From NCBI GenBank assembly GCA_018003015.1, contig JAGNEZ010000012.1, positions 62,001-126,000 of the forward strand: 64,000 nucleotides of DNA, written 5' to 3'. The notes under the pieces were generated by a model. That model searched no databases. It worked only from the letters and a program-made list of their open reading frames with translations, and was not told where the DNA came from. The stretch's first letter is position 1. Every line of letters begins with the position of its first letter. This document shows positions 55,080-64,000 of this stretch, in pieces. The stretch is from Phycisphaerae bacterium. Its GTDB lineage: Bacteria; Planctomycetota; Phycisphaerae; UBA1845; PWPN01. The position numbers and the translations under genes were made by a program.

Positions 55080-55387
55080 CGTCGGGATCTCCCTTGGTGG
55101 GTATTGGAAAGGTGCCGACCACAGCTTCATGCCAGGGCATCGGTTGCCTGATGGATTGGCTTGAGGTGACGCGGCTCGGGTCGGGGAGGAAGTCGCGGGG
55201 GGTGGACGAGCGAGGCGCAGTCCGCTGGTGGGAGGGATCCGCTTTCAGGAGTGGCCGAAAGCCCTTCTTGGGGCCGCAGGAGGCCGCCAGGCATTGGCTT
55301 CCGGAGTGCGACTATTGTGGTTTGGGCCTTGGTGGGGTAGTGTGATCTCGTTCGCCTGCCGCTGTCAGACTGCAAGGAGGGTGGAGC
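55080..55387. other. Divergent intergenic region, subtilase/CPBP gene
   Basis: About 300 bases with no supported gene; expected to contain both promoters. No -35/-10 pair was convincing. Confidence 0.4.
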
Positions 55388-56347
55388 GTGAGCAACCCTG
55401 TTTCAGATGGTGGGGAGCACAAGTCTCTGGGCGATGCGGCCGCGGTCTTTCCGCTCCAGGGAGAGCCGTGTGTTCCTTCTGCGCTGCCGATCAGTCTGCC
55501 GGAGGCGTTTCGACGACCGCGGGTGTGGACGGTTTTCCTGCTGTGCGTGGTGACGCTGATCAGTGTGGTAGTTTGTAGTGGTTCTCTCCTCCTAATACTC
55601 GCAGTGGTGCAGAATGGCCCGGAGGGTTTCAGCCGGGATGGAGCGGGGGCCATCATGCGGACGCTGGGTACGGCTGCCGGCTTGCTGAGCACGATGGCGG
55701 CCACGATGGTCCTGATTGCGCTGGCCGCGCTCTCGGGAGGGTGGTTGTCACCTTTGCCGTGTCGCGAGCGGTTGCGATTGAAGGTGCCCCGGATTTCCTC
55801 CTTTACCTGGGCAGCCGCCCTGGTGGGAATGCTGGGACTGAGCGTCGCGTTCACTGCGGCCATGAACCTGGGTCTGGCACCGCAGAAGTCGATTCTCGAG
55901 ACGTTGAGCCGAGCGATCGAACAGCTTGTGGGGGTCGGACTGGCGGCCGGATTCCTCACAATCTGCGTGGCCCCGGGAATTGCGGAGGAGTTGTTTTTCC
56001 GCGGCTACGTTCAGACTCGATTTGCAGCCCGATGGCACTCTGCGTGGGCGGTGTTCCTGACGTCGCTTTTGTTTGCCTTCTACCACATGGACCTGATCCA
56101 AGGGGTGTTTGCCTTTGCCATGGGGTTGTTTCTCGGCCTCCTCACTGAGCGAGCGTGCAGCGTTGTTCCAGCGATGGTTTGTCACACGGTAATCAACGCA
56201 TTCTCGTTCTGGATGACCGTGGGCGGTGTCGAGATTGTCGGTCGAGGAGCGAACATCGTGGCCGTTGTCGCGGGTGTGATTGTCATGGTGGCCTGTTTCA
56301 ACCATGTTCGCTGCCGACCGGTCCGACCGGCGAGGGCTGGGATTTGA
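55388..56347 (+). CDS. CPBP-family intramembrane glutamic endopeptidase
   Basis: A 319-residue integral membrane protein of the CPBP (Rce1-like) family. The three conserved motifs are visible: EExxxR as AEELFFRG (Glu200, Glu201, Arg205), FxxxH as FAFYH (His233), and HxxxN as HTVIN (His266, Asn270). Eight or so hydrophobic segments surround them. It would cleave membrane or prenylated substrates; targets are unknown. The start is a GTG at 55388 after GGAGG. It is divergent from the subtilase. Confidence 0.9.
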   Translation: MSNPVSDGGEHKSLGDAAAVFPLQGEPCVPSALPISLPEAFRRPRVWTVFLLCVVTLISVVVCSGSLLLILAVVQNGPEGFSRDGAGAIMRTLGTAAGLLSTMAATMVLIALAALSGGWLSPLPCRERLRLKVPRISSFTWAAALVGMLGLSVAFTAAMNLGLAPQKSILETLSRAIEQLVGVGLAAGFLTICVAPGIAEELFFRGYVQTRFAARWHSAWAVFLTSLLFAFYHMDLIQGVFAFAMGLFLGLLTERACSVVPAMVCHTVINAFSFWMTVGGVEIVGRGANIVAVVAGVIVMVACFNHVRCRPVRPARAGI

Positions 56348-56463
56348 GTGGCAGTCCGGCTCACGGGCACCCCGGCCGGGGGCTTCGCCTGCTCTCCTGG
56401 CCGATCGGAGCTTGAATCCCGACGTGGTCGAGGCTACAAAGCGGGTTTCCACTGCATAGGAGA

Positions 56464-59052
56464 ATGAGCATGAGCCTTTCAATAGACCGAGTCACGTTGA
56501 GTTGTGTCATGACCGTGCTGCTCTTGATGGCCGGGCCTGGGCTGGCCGCCGACCTGCGTCCCCCTTCGGTGCCCCTGGTTTCGGTCGATCCCTACTTCAG
56601 CATCTGGTCGCCTGCTGACCGGCTGACCGACGCGTGGCCGGTTCACTGGACGGGCAAGCCGCATGGCATGAGCAGCATGGTGTTGGTGGATGGCAAGCCC
56701 TACCGACTGATGGGGACTGAGCCCAAGGATGTGCCGGCCATGGCGCAGGCCGGGCTCCAGGTGCTCCCGACGCGAACGATCTACACATTCAAGAACGATC
56801 AGGTGTTGGTGACCCTGACTTTCATGACCCCCCTGCTGCCGGACGATTTCGAAGTGCTGGCCCGTCCGCTCACCTACCTGACCTGGCAGATGCGTTCGGC
56901 TGACGGGAAGGAGCACGAGGCCGCGATCTACTTTGACGCTACCGGTGAACTGGTCGTCAACGTCCCGGACCAGCGGGTTGCCTGGTCGAAGCCGACGATT
57001 TCGGGGCTTGCGGTGCTGCGGATCGGAAGTGAGGACCAGCCTATTCTCGCGAAGAAGGGTGATGATCTGCGGATCGACTGGGGCTATCTGTACGCGGCGA
57101 CGCAGAGCGAGAAGGGCGTCTGGTGTGCGGTTCTTCCCGCGGAACAAGCCCGCAAGACGTTTGCCGCGGGTCAGGCCTTGGCCACCGCGGAGGCATTGAG
57201 CATGCCCCGCGCGGTCAAGGATGGGTGGCCCGCGTTGACGTTTGTGCTCGATCTGGGCAAGGTCGGTGATGCACCGAGGGCCCAGACGGTCATGCTGGCT
57301 TACGATGACATCTTCGGGATCACGTACTTCAAGACGAAGCTTCGCTCCTACTGGCGGCGTAACGGAGCCGAGGCGGCCGATCTTCTGACGGCGGCGGCCA
57401 AGGACTTTGCCTCACTCACCAAGCGGTGCGAGGCGTTCGACGCGGAACTGGTCGCGGACCTGGCCACGGCCGGCGGCAAGGAATATGCGGATATCGGCTG
57501 CCTGGCCTACCGCCAGTGCTTCGCCGCCAACAAGATCACGGCCGATGCCCGGGGCATGCCGTTGCTGTTTCCGAAGGAGAACTTCAGCAATGGGTGCATC
57601 GCCACGGTGGACGTGATTTATCCGATGCTGCCGCAGTTCTTGCTGCTCAGCCCCATTCTGGCCAAGGCTTCGCTGGTGCCGGTCCTCGACTACTCTGCCA
57701 GCCCGCGATGGCGTTTTCCCTTTGCCCCGCACGATCTGGGTACCTACCCGATGGCCAACGGGCAGGTTTACGGGGGCGGCGAGATCGGTGAGGAGAACCA
57801 GATGCCGGTTGAGGAGACCGGCAACATGCTTTTGCTGATGGGTGCGATTGCCAAGGTCGAGGGCAAGCCCGATTTCGCGGTCCGATATTGGCCGCTGATG
57901 ACCAAGTGGGCGGAGTATCTCAAGAGCAAGGGACTCGATCCCGAGAATCAGCTCTGCACCGACGACTTTGCCGGGCACCTGGCCCACAACGTGAACCTCT
58001 CAGCGAAGGCCATTCTGGCCCTGGGCTCGTACGCGATGCTCTGCGACATGGCTGGCAAGAAGGATGAGGCCGCCGAGTACAGGAGGATTGCCAAGGAGTT
58101 TGCGACCAAGTGGGAGGAGATGGCCCGTGACGGTGATCACTACCGGCTGGCGTTCGACAAGCCCGGAACGTGGAGCCAGAAGTACAATCTGGTCTGGGAT
58201 CGCCTCCTGGGGCTCGACCTGTTCCCTGAGTCGATTCTCCGGAAGGAGATGGCCTACTACCTCAAGATTCGGAACGAGTACGGTCTGCCGCTCGACAACC
58301 GCAAGGCGTACACCAAGCTTGACTGGACGATCTGGACGGCCACGCTGACCGGTTCGAGCAAGGACTTCGAGGCCCTGGTCAAGCCGGTCCACGCCTTTCT
58401 GCAAGCGACGCCCGATCGAATACCCATGACCGACTGGTACCAGACGACCGACGCGAAGCGCGTCGGCTTCCAAGCTCGTTCGGTGGTTGGCGGCGTGTTC
58501 ATCAAGCTGCTCGACGATCCGGGGATGTGGAGGAAGTGGGCGGGCAAGGCGGCGACGGTGAAGGGCGACTGGGCTCCGCTGCCCACCCCGCCGACCTTCC
58601 AGGCCGTCGTGCCCACCGCCGAGAAGGAGGCGGCCGAGTGGCGCTATACCACCACGAAGCCGGCGGACGGGTGGTTCAGGGCCGATTTCGATGATTCCGC
58701 CTGGAAGAAGGGAAAAGCGGGTTTCGGAACCAGGCAGACTCCCGGGGCGGTCATCGGAACGGAATGGGACTCGAAGGACATCTGGCTGCGGCGAACGGTC
58801 GATGTGGCTAACAGCCCGCTAACCGCCCCGCACCTGCGCGTTCATCACGACGAGGACGCCGAGATCTACGTCAATGGCATTCTGGCCGCCAGGCTTCGCG
58901 GCTACACGGTTTCGTACGAGGAGGTCGAGTTGACCGGCCCGGCGGCGAAGGCTCTCAAGGCGGGTAAGAACACGCTGGCCGTCCACTGCCGCCAGACTGG
59001 AGGCGGGCAGTACATCGACGTTGGTATTGCCGTGCCTCGCATTCCGAGGTGA
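56464..59052 (+). CDS. Secreted glutaminase A-like (DUF4965/DUF1793) protein
   Basis: An 862-residue exported protein; signal MTVLLLMAGPGLAA. The order DUF4964 (PPSVPLVSVDPYFSIWSPAD), DUF5127, DUF4965 (about residues 290-480) and DUF1793 (KSKGLDPENQLCTDDFAGHL, YKNLVWD-type helices) matches the fungal/bacterial glutaminase A family, a (alpha/alpha)6 structure often encoded beside glycosidases in bacteria. A C-terminal galactose-binding-like module (WFRADFDDSAWKKGKAGFGT, LRVHHDEDAEIYVNGILAAR) is attached. The family's glutaminase role is established only in fungi; in this context it may be a glycoside hydrolase. Two candidate ATGs (56464, 56470); AGGAG spacing favours the second. Confidence 0.85.
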   Translation: MSMSLSIDRVTLSCVMTVLLLMAGPGLAADLRPPSVPLVSVDPYFSIWSPADRLTDAWPVHWTGKPHGMSSMVLVDGKPYRLMGTEPKDVPAMAQAGLQVLPTRTIYTFKNDQVLVTLTFMTPLLPDDFEVLARPLTYLTWQMRSADGKEHEAAIYFDATGELVVNVPDQRVAWSKPTISGLAVLRIGSEDQPILAKKGDDLRIDWGYLYAATQSEKGVWCAVLPAEQARKTFAAGQALATAEALSMPRAVKDGWPALTFVLDLGKVGDAPRAQTVMLAYDDIFGITYFKTKLRSYWRRNGAEAADLLTAAAKDFASLTKRCEAFDAELVADLATAGGKEYADIGCLAYRQCFAANKITADARGMPLLFPKENFSNGCIATVDVIYPMLPQFLLLSPILAKASLVPVLDYSASPRWRFPFAPHDLGTYPMANGQVYGGGEIGEENQMPVEETGNMLLLMGAIAKVEGKPDFAVRYWPLMTKWAEYLKSKGLDPENQLCTDDFAGHLAHNVNLSAKAILALGSYAMLCDMAGKKDEAAEYRRIAKEFATKWEEMARDGDHYRLAFDKPGTWSQKYNLVWDRLLGLDLFPESILRKEMAYYLKIRNEYGLPLDNRKAYTKLDWTIWTATLTGSSKDFEALVKPVHAFLQATPDRIPMTDWYQTTDAKRVGFQARSVVGGVFIKLLDDPGMWRKWAGKAATVKGDWAPLPTPPTFQAVVPTAEKEAAEWRYTTTKPADGWFRADFDDSAWKKGKAGFGTRQTPGAVIGTEWDSKDIWLRRTVDVANSPLTAPHLRVHHDEDAEIYVNGILAARLRGYTVSYEEVELTGPAAKALKAGKNTLAVHCRQTGGGQYIDVGIAVPRIPR

Positions 59053-59066
59053 GAGGAGGACGTACC

Positions 59067-60995
59067 GTGAGAACCTTGAAGTCTGTGCCCTTCGGGGCAG
59101 CGGCATTCTCGGTGATTGGCGGCTCGATGCTTGTGGTGAGCGCGGCCGAGAAAGACCCTACTGCCTCTTTGCCTGATCGGAACCGGATCGCAGCCATCGC
59201 GGCCATACTGCCGGACAAGCCTGTGGGGGTAGGACGGCCCATCTCCGATCGCGAAGCCTGGCGGGCCCTGGCCGAGAAACCGGCGTACCAATCGGTTGGG
59301 GACGCGGCCGCAAACACGCTGAAGGACCCGCTGCCCGACCTGCCTGACGAGCTCTACCTGGACTACTCTCGAACGGGCAACCGCACGCGTTGGCAAGCGG
59401 TCAATGGCCGGCGGCTCGGGCGGATTCCGAGATATGTCATTGCGGAGTGCATGGAGAACAAAGGGCGGTTTCTTCCGGCGTTCGAAGCCCTGGCAAAGTC
59501 GGTGTGTGAACAGCGAACCTGGATGATGCCCGCCCACGACGGCAGCCTGGTCAACTTCAAGGGTACGCGTATTGACATTGACCTGGGCTCATCGGCGATC
59601 GGGTGGGATCTGGCGACCGCGGATTTCCTTCTGGGCGACAAACTTAGTCCTGAGACACGGAGGCTCATCCATGAGAACGTGAACCGGAGGATCCTGGAGC
59701 CTTTCCGGGGCATGATTGAGGGCAAGCGCGGGGCCAATTCCTGGCTTTCGACGACGAACAACTGGAACGCGGTCTGCTTGGCGAATGTGACTGGGGCGGC
59801 GTTGACCCTGATTGAATCGAAGGCTGACCGGGCGTTCTTCGTTGCGGCGGCCGAGCACCTCTCGTTGAACTTCCTCAAGGGTTTCACCTCCGACGGCTAC
59901 TGCAGCGAAGGGCTGGGCTACTGGAACTACGGGTTCGGTCATTACGTGCTCCTGGCCGAGACGGTTCGTCAAGCCACCGGCGGCAAGCTGGATCTGCTTG
60001 AACGGCCGGTGGTCAGGGCCATTGCCCTGTTCGGCGTCAACATCGAGATCACGAACGGCGTTTTTCCGGCCTTTGCCGACTGTTCACCCAGCGCCCGTCC
60101 GTCGGCGAGAATCCTATCGGTCGTCAGTCGCGAGTTGGGTCTTGGTCTGAGCAGCTGGGAGAGGCAGGATCCCGCCTCGCCGTCCGGCGGGCTGGCGGAG
60201 GCGATGGTCTATTCGTTCCCGAGTGCGGCCGGTCAGGCCCGGCCGGCCGCCCCAAAGTGGAACGGACCGGGGCCGCGAACCTGGTTCGAACAGGCGGGCA
60301 TCCTCATCCGCCGGCAGATCGAGGGCTCGGGGTGCCGGATGGGCGTGGCCCTCAAAGGCGGGCCCAACGCCGACCACCACCATCACAACGAAGTCGGCTC
60401 CTACGTGGTGGTCATCGGGAAGGAAGCGGTTCTGGTTGATCCTGGTGCCGAGGTCTACACCGCGCGTACCTTCAGCAGCCGTCGCTATGAGAGCAAGGTG
60501 CTCAACTCGTTCGGCCATCCCGTCCCGAGGGTGGCGGATGAGTTGCAGAAGACTGGCTCTCAAGCTCGGGGCAGGGTTGTCAAGACCGAGTTCACGGACG
60601 CCTCCGACACCCTAGTTCTAGATCTATCCTCGGCGTACCGGGTGCCTTCGCTCCAGAAACTGGAGCGAACGTTTGTTTTTTCACGGTTGGCGACGGGTTC
60701 ACTGGCTGTCACCGACGAGGTCCTTTTCAGTCAGCCCGCCCGCTTCGGCACGGCGCTCATCACCTTCGGGAAGTGGGAACGAAGTGCCCCCGACCGCCTC
60801 GTCATCTCCAGCGGCAGGGAGGGGGCGCGGGTCGTGATCGAGGCGACCGGCGGCGAATGGGACGTGTTCGCTGAGCCGATCGAGGAAGACCTTGGCGTCA
60901 AGCGGCCCCTGACGCGACTGGGCATCGATTTCAAGAAGCCGGTCAAGCAGGGAAAAGTGGTTTTAACCATTCTGCCGGCAACCGAGGCCCAGTGA
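59067..60995 (+). CDS. Secreted heparinase II/III-family polysaccharide lyase-like protein
   Basis: A 642-residue exported protein. It has an N-terminal (alpha/alpha) toroid domain (GWDLATADFLLG, NSWLSTTNNWNAVCLANV, GYCSEGLGYWNYGFGHYVLL) and the C-terminal heparinase-type beta domain (PNADHHHHNEVGSYVVVIGK, VLVDPGAEVYTARTFSSRRY). His in DHHHHNEVG and Tyr/Asn in NWNA and GYWNYG are candidate catalytic residues, as in PL15/PL17/PL12. The GTG at 59067 follows GGAGGAC, 14 bases after the previous stop, so it is co-transcribed with the glutaminase A-like gene. The substrate (alginate, heparin-like or other) cannot be told. Confidence 0.85.
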   Translation: MRTLKSVPFGAAAFSVIGGSMLVVSAAEKDPTASLPDRNRIAAIAAILPDKPVGVGRPISDREAWRALAEKPAYQSVGDAAANTLKDPLPDLPDELYLDYSRTGNRTRWQAVNGRRLGRIPRYVIAECMENKGRFLPAFEALAKSVCEQRTWMMPAHDGSLVNFKGTRIDIDLGSSAIGWDLATADFLLGDKLSPETRRLIHENVNRRILEPFRGMIEGKRGANSWLSTTNNWNAVCLANVTGAALTLIESKADRAFFVAAAEHLSLNFLKGFTSDGYCSEGLGYWNYGFGHYVLLAETVRQATGGKLDLLERPVVRAIALFGVNIEITNGVFPAFADCSPSARPSARILSVVSRELGLGLSSWERQDPASPSGGLAEAMVYSFPSAAGQARPAAPKWNGPGPRTWFEQAGILIRRQIEGSGCRMGVALKGGPNADHHHHNEVGSYVVVIGKEAVLVDPGAEVYTARTFSSRRYESKVLNSFGHPVPRVADELQKTGSQARGRVVKTEFTDASDTLVLDLSSAYRVPSLQKLERTFVFSRLATGSLAVTDEVLFSQPARFGTALITFGKWERSAPDRLVISSGREGARVVIEATGGEWDVFAEPIEEDLGVKRPLTRLGIDFKKPVKQGKVVLTILPATEAQ

Positions 60996-61226
60996 GACTG
61001 GAGGGCTGTTGCTGATGGCCGGGAGGTTTAGCAGGGCGCGATTTCCGGGTGTGGCGCCATCGTTGGCTGTGATCTTGTCCGCCTCGCTGGACGCTGCCGG
61101 CCGACCCGTGTGAACTCGGGCCTTGCAGACGGCAGCGCGGCGCAACAAGCCATGGTGAGCAAACGAGGAAGGTGGGCCCCTAGCGGATCTTCGCCTCCGG
61201 GTCCTGATGCACAGCAGCGGCGGATC

Positions 61227-62396
61227 TCAGAAGGCTGCCGCCAAGGCTTCGGTGAGCTCTTCGGAGGCGAGCGCGATCGGGTTGCCCTTGGTACTGCCGG
61301 CCACCTGGACTCTCTCCACGATCCAGGCGAAGTCCTCGGTCGAGATTCCCTGCTCTCGAAGCGGCTTGATGGACAGCGAGGCGCACAGTTCGCGAATCCA
61401 GCTTACTCCGTCCTCTGCGGTGGCAAGGGGTTCGCAGGTGACGAGCCGAGCGATTTCCGCATAGCGAGCCAGGGCGTTGCTGCCCGGCTGGCGTTTCTGC
61501 AGGGCCCGGAGATTGACGGCCATCACGTGTGGCAGGAGTGCGGCGCAGATCTCGCCGTGGGGAGCGTTGAACCGACCACCGATCGGGCCGGCGAGACCGT
61601 GTACGGCCCCAAGGCCGGCGTTGGCCAGGGCCAAGCCGCCAAAGAGGCTGGCGATACACATTTCCTCGCGAGCGTCGGCGTCCCACGCATCCTGGTAGAC
61701 TCGCGGAAGAGCTCGTGCCGCCCGTTGGATGCCCTCGCGACAGATGCCGTCGGTCGTTGGATTGGCGCGGGCAGACACATACGGCTCGATGAGCTGGGTG
61801 AGGGCATCCAAGCCGGTGCTCGCGGTCACTGCCTTGGGGAGTTCAAGGGTCAGCTCAGGATCGACCAGGGCCAGTCGGGGAAGCATCAGCGGACTTCGCA
61901 GGCTGACTTTGACACGATGTTCGGTGGAGGTCAGCACCGCGTTGCGGGTGACCTCGGATCCGGTGCCGGCAGTCGTGGGGATGGCGATGACCGGCAGTGG
62001 CGGATGGGTCAAGGGCTTGTTGTGGCCGATGACCTCGAGGTAATCGAGCGTATCGCCGGGGTTGGTGGCCAGGGCGGCGATGGCCTTGCCGGCGTCGATG
62101 GCGCTGCCGCCGCCGAAGCTGATCACCAATGAACAGCCGTCGTGGCGGACCTGCTCGGTTCCCCAGTAAACGGCGTCAATCGTGGGCTCGCCGGGCATGC
62201 TGAACGTTCGCGAGTCGATGCCCCTAGGTTGCAGGAGTTCCACCAGTCGGCCGGCGCGTGCGGCCGAGCGCCCGCACACCAGGAGTGCACGTGGGTTTTC
62301 CTGACCGGGCAGGGTTTCTCCGACCAGACGGCCGATTTCGTCGAGCGTACCGGGGCCAAAGACAATCCGTGATGCGGTGGCGAACTCAAAGCGCAT
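61227..62396 (-). CDS. Iron-containing alcohol dehydrogenase
   Basis: Group III alcohol dehydrogenase, 389 residues. The NAD site is [15 protein letters not shown] with [15 protein letters not shown]; metal ligands are Asp in [13 protein letters not shown] and three His in [20 protein letters not shown]. The N-terminus [20 protein letters not shown] is typical. It oxidises or reduces a small alcohol/aldehyde, perhaps an intermediate in sugar catabolism. The start at 62396 lies 5 bases after the upstream stop, implying coupled translation with the monooxygenase-like gene. The longer frame to 62489 overlaps that gene and is rejected. Confidence 0.93.
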   Translation of the reverse strand: MRFEFATASRIVFGPGTLDEIGRLVGETLPGQENPRALLVCGRSAARAGRLVELLQPRGIDSRTFSMPGEPTIDAVYWGTEQVRHDGCSLVISFGGGSAIDAGKAIAALATNPGDTLDYLEVIGHNKPLTHPPLPVIAIPTTAGTGSEVTRNAVLTSTEHRVKVSLRSPLMLPRLALVDPELTLELPKAVTASTGLDALTQLIEPYVSARANPTTDGICREGIQRAARALPRVYQDAWDADAREEMCIASLFGGLALANAGLGAVHGLAGPIGGRFNAPHGEICAALLPHVMAVNLRALQKRQPGSNALARYAEIARLVTCEPLATAEDGVSWIRELCASLSIKPLREQGISTEDFAWIVERVQVAGSTKGNPIALASEELTEALAAAF

Positions 62397-62401
62397 GAGA
62401 G

Positions 62402-62707
62402 CTACCACCCCTGCTCGTCTGGAAAGACGTTGGCGTACTTGATACCTTGTCGCGGCTCGGCCATCATATCCGCGACGGTATCTCGCCATTTGAGGTAGTG
62501 GGCTGTCTCCTTGTGTTTAACGGTGGCCTCCTCGTTGCGGTAGACCTCGACGAGGACGAGCTGGCTGGGGTCATCTTTCTGTTGGATGACGTCGAAGCGG
62601 GCGATACCCGGTTCCCGGACGCTGTGACGAGCGTTCTCGAGAGTGGCCTGTTTGAACGCCTCAATCGACTCGGTTTTGACATGAACATGAACCATCACGA
62701 TCAGCAT
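62402..62707 (-). CDS. ABM-domain protein (antibiotic biosynthesis monooxygenase/LsrG-like)
   Basis: A 101-residue ferredoxin-like ABM fold: [20 protein letters not shown], then [53 protein letters not shown]. These dimeric proteins include quinone monooxygenases and LsrG-type isomerases. GGGAGA lies 7 bases before the ATG at 62707. Paired with an iron ADH, a role in aldehyde or sugar-derived intermediate handling is inferred. Confidence 0.9.
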   Translation of the reverse strand: MLIVMVHVHVKTESIEAFKQATLENARHSVREPGIARFDVIQQKDDPSQLVLVEVYRNEEATVKHKETAHYLKWRDTVADMMAEPRQGIKYANVFPDEQGW

Positions 62708-62877
62708 CCAAGGTCTCCCATTCTGATGACCGTTTCGGCGATCCAGTCCTGGGGATAGTATAGCGATGGAATGGTGACGAGTCATCTGCATGTGGTGGTC
62801 GAACATGGCATGGCAGCGCAGTCAGGGGAGGCTAGCTGGGGAATCACGGGTCAGGGTATGCTGGTAAGGGAGAACAC

Positions 62878-64000
62878 ATGCGCCGATCACTTGTCATGGT
62901 TTTTGGATTGCAGTGGGCGGTTTGCCCATCTCCTGCCGAGGCCGACAAGCCGCCGTTGCGCGATCAGGCGGTTCAGGCTCTGCGGCAGGCCACGGAGTTT
63001 TTCCGCACCCAGGTTGCCACGGAGGGCGGTTACCTCTGGCGTTACAGCGAGGATCTGACCCAGCGCGAAGGCGAGGGCAAGGCATCGGAGGCCACGATTT
63101 GGGTCCAGCCTCCAGGCACACCCTCTGTCGGCATGGCGTACCTGGAGGCGCATGAGGCTACTCGAGACCGATACTATCTTGAGGCTGCCAGGGAAGCCGC
63201 CTATGCCCTGGTGCGCGGGCAATTGCGTTCCGGCGGTTGGGATTATCGCATTGAGTTCGATCCCAAGCACCGTCGGCACTATGCCTACCGGGTGGACGGC
63301 GGCCAGGCCGGACCGCGTAACGTGACCACTCTGGATGATGACACGAGCCAGTCCGCCTTGCGTTTCCTGATGCGTGTTGATCGAGCGTTCGCGTTCCGAG
63401 ATGAGCGCATTCACGAAGCTGCCGGCTACGCCCTGGCCAGCCTGCTGAAAGCACAGTATCCGAACGGTTCCTGGCCGCAACGCTTCGACAGTTTCCCTGA
63501 ACCGTCCAGGTTTCCGTCCAAACGTGCGAGCTTCCCGACTACGTGGTCGCGGGAGTTCCCGGACACGAAGTACGCCGCCTACTACACGCTGAACGACGGT
63601 GCCGTCCCCGACATGATGGCGACGATGCTCGAGGCCTGGCGGATCTACGGTGAGGACCGATACCGAAGCTCGGCAGAGCGGGCGGGCGATTTCCTTTTGC
63701 TCGCCCAGATGCCGGAGCCGCAGCCGGCCTGGGCCCAGCAGTATGATACGGACATGCATCCGGCATGGGCGCGGCAATTCGAGCCGCCGGCAATCACCGG
63801 GGGCGAATCCCAGGTGGTGATGAGAACGCTACTCGTCCTGTGCCGTGCGACGGGCGACCGCAGATACCTCGAACCACTGCCTCGAGCCATTGCCTATTTC
63901 CGCCGCTCGCGCCTGAGCAACGGCCTGCTGGCTCGCTTCTACGAACTGCAGACCAACAAGCCGCTCTATTTCACGCGCGACTACAAGCTGACTTACAGTG
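62878..64000 (+). CDS. Pectate lyase-like protein (PL10), 3' end beyond window
   Basis: Starts at the ATG at 62878 after AAGGGAGA and runs off the right edge; 374 residues are visible. Signal RSLVMVFGLQWAVCPSPAEA. The (alpha/alpha) toroid shows features of PelA/PL10 pectic acid lyases: EGGYLWRYSEDLTQREGEG, TIWVQPPGTPSVGMAYLEAH, SGGWDYRIEFDP, RNVTTLDDDTSQSALRFLMR, AQYPNGSWPQRFDS and YYTLNDGAVPDMMATM. Asp in TLDDDT and Arg in QRFDSFP are catalytic candidates. It would cleave polygalacturonate, feeding GH88-type enzymes. It is divergent from the ABM-ADH pair. Confidence 0.88.
   Translation, partial: MRRSLVMVFGLQWAVCPSPAEADKPPLRDQAVQALRQATEFFRTQVATEGGYLWRYSEDLTQREGEGKASEATIWVQPPGTPSVGMAYLEAHEATRDRYYLEAAREAAYALVRGQLRSGGWDYRIEFDPKHRRHYAYRVDGGQAGPRNVTTLDDDTSQSALRFLMRVDRAFAFRDERIHEAAGYALASLLKAQYPNGSWPQRFDSFPEPSRFPSKRASFPTTWSREFPDTKYAAYYTLNDGAVPDMMATMLEAWRIYGEDRYRSSAERAGDFLLLAQMPEPQPAWAQQYDTDMHPAWARQFEPPAITGGESQVVMRTLLVLCRATGDRRYLEPLPRAIAYFRRSRLSNGLLARFYELQTNKPLYFTRDYKLTYS

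Overview
This is a 64 kb, GC-rich (roughly 60-65%) bacterial chromosome segment. The gene complement points to Planctomycetota, probably a Phycisphaerae-like lineage. Markers are: Tat-exported Gfo/Idh/MocA and TIM-barrel sugar-isomerase proteins, a DUF1080-type domain, a prepilin with the C-terminal FDGHV motif, a PEP-CTERM protein, dockerin-like Asp/Asn-rich calcium loops on secreted proteins, and a WxPGxW-repeat protein. No phage, insertion sequence, CRISPR array or rRNA was seen. This placement is inference from gene content; no 16S rRNA or ribosomal protein gene is present to confirm it.

Layout. 1-9.4 kb: a GH88 gene cut by the left edge, a sugar isomerase/gmhA pair, an orphan response regulator, a chemoreceptor with a strong terminator, an 8-oxoguanine deaminase-like amidohydrolase with an extra inserted domain, a Tat-exported TIM-barrel protein, and a peroxiredoxin fused to a DUF1080-like domain. 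9.4-19 kb: a sialidase-like fragment, a secreted metallopeptidase, a prepilin, galK-trpD, nucleoside hydrolase-mnmE, a self-contained transcription unit for a 28-residue lysine-rich peptide, a radical SAM protein and an orphan P-loop protein. 19.3-25 kb: a leftward respiratory cluster made of glycosyltransferase, SSS transporter, Rieske protein, b6-type cytochrome b, long subunit-IV-like cytochrome b and ferredoxin. 25-31 kb: nrdR, a RlmI-like methyltransferase, tyrS with two trailing unknown genes, and an oxidoreductase. 31-50 kb: secreted and carbohydrate-active proteins (a GH5 mannanase-like enzyme with dockerin-like repeats, a GH140/DUF4038 protein, a Tat oxidoreductase, an isomerase-fold protein, a truncated kelch protein, GH43), the Kup potassium transporter, a PEP-CTERM redoxin, tRNA-Leu(UAG) and tRNA-Gly(GCC). 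50-64 kb: class II aldolase, a propeller lipoprotein, a subtilase, a CPBP protease, a glutaminase A-like/heparinase II-III pair, a small monooxygenase-alcohol dehydrogenase pair, and a PL10-like pectate lyase running off the right edge.

Taken together the window describes a heterotroph equipped to degrade plant or algal polysaccharides (GH88, GH5, GH43, GH140, heparinase-fold lyase, PL10), to process the released sugars (several isomerases, galactokinase, oxidoreductases, aldolase) and to respire through a quinol-oxidising b6-type complex. Core housekeeping genes (mnmE, tyrS, nrdR, trpD, two tRNAs) are interspersed, as is usual in planctomycetes, which rarely keep long operons.

No clear multi-gene defence island or wholly new system was found. 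The most unusual items are the inserted GspE-N/MshEN-like segment in the deaminase, the peroxiredoxin-DUF1080 fusion, the transporter-coupled b6-type respiratory cluster, the strongly expressed-looking lysine-rich micro-protein, and the tandem GCFxxCxC-domain secreted protein.
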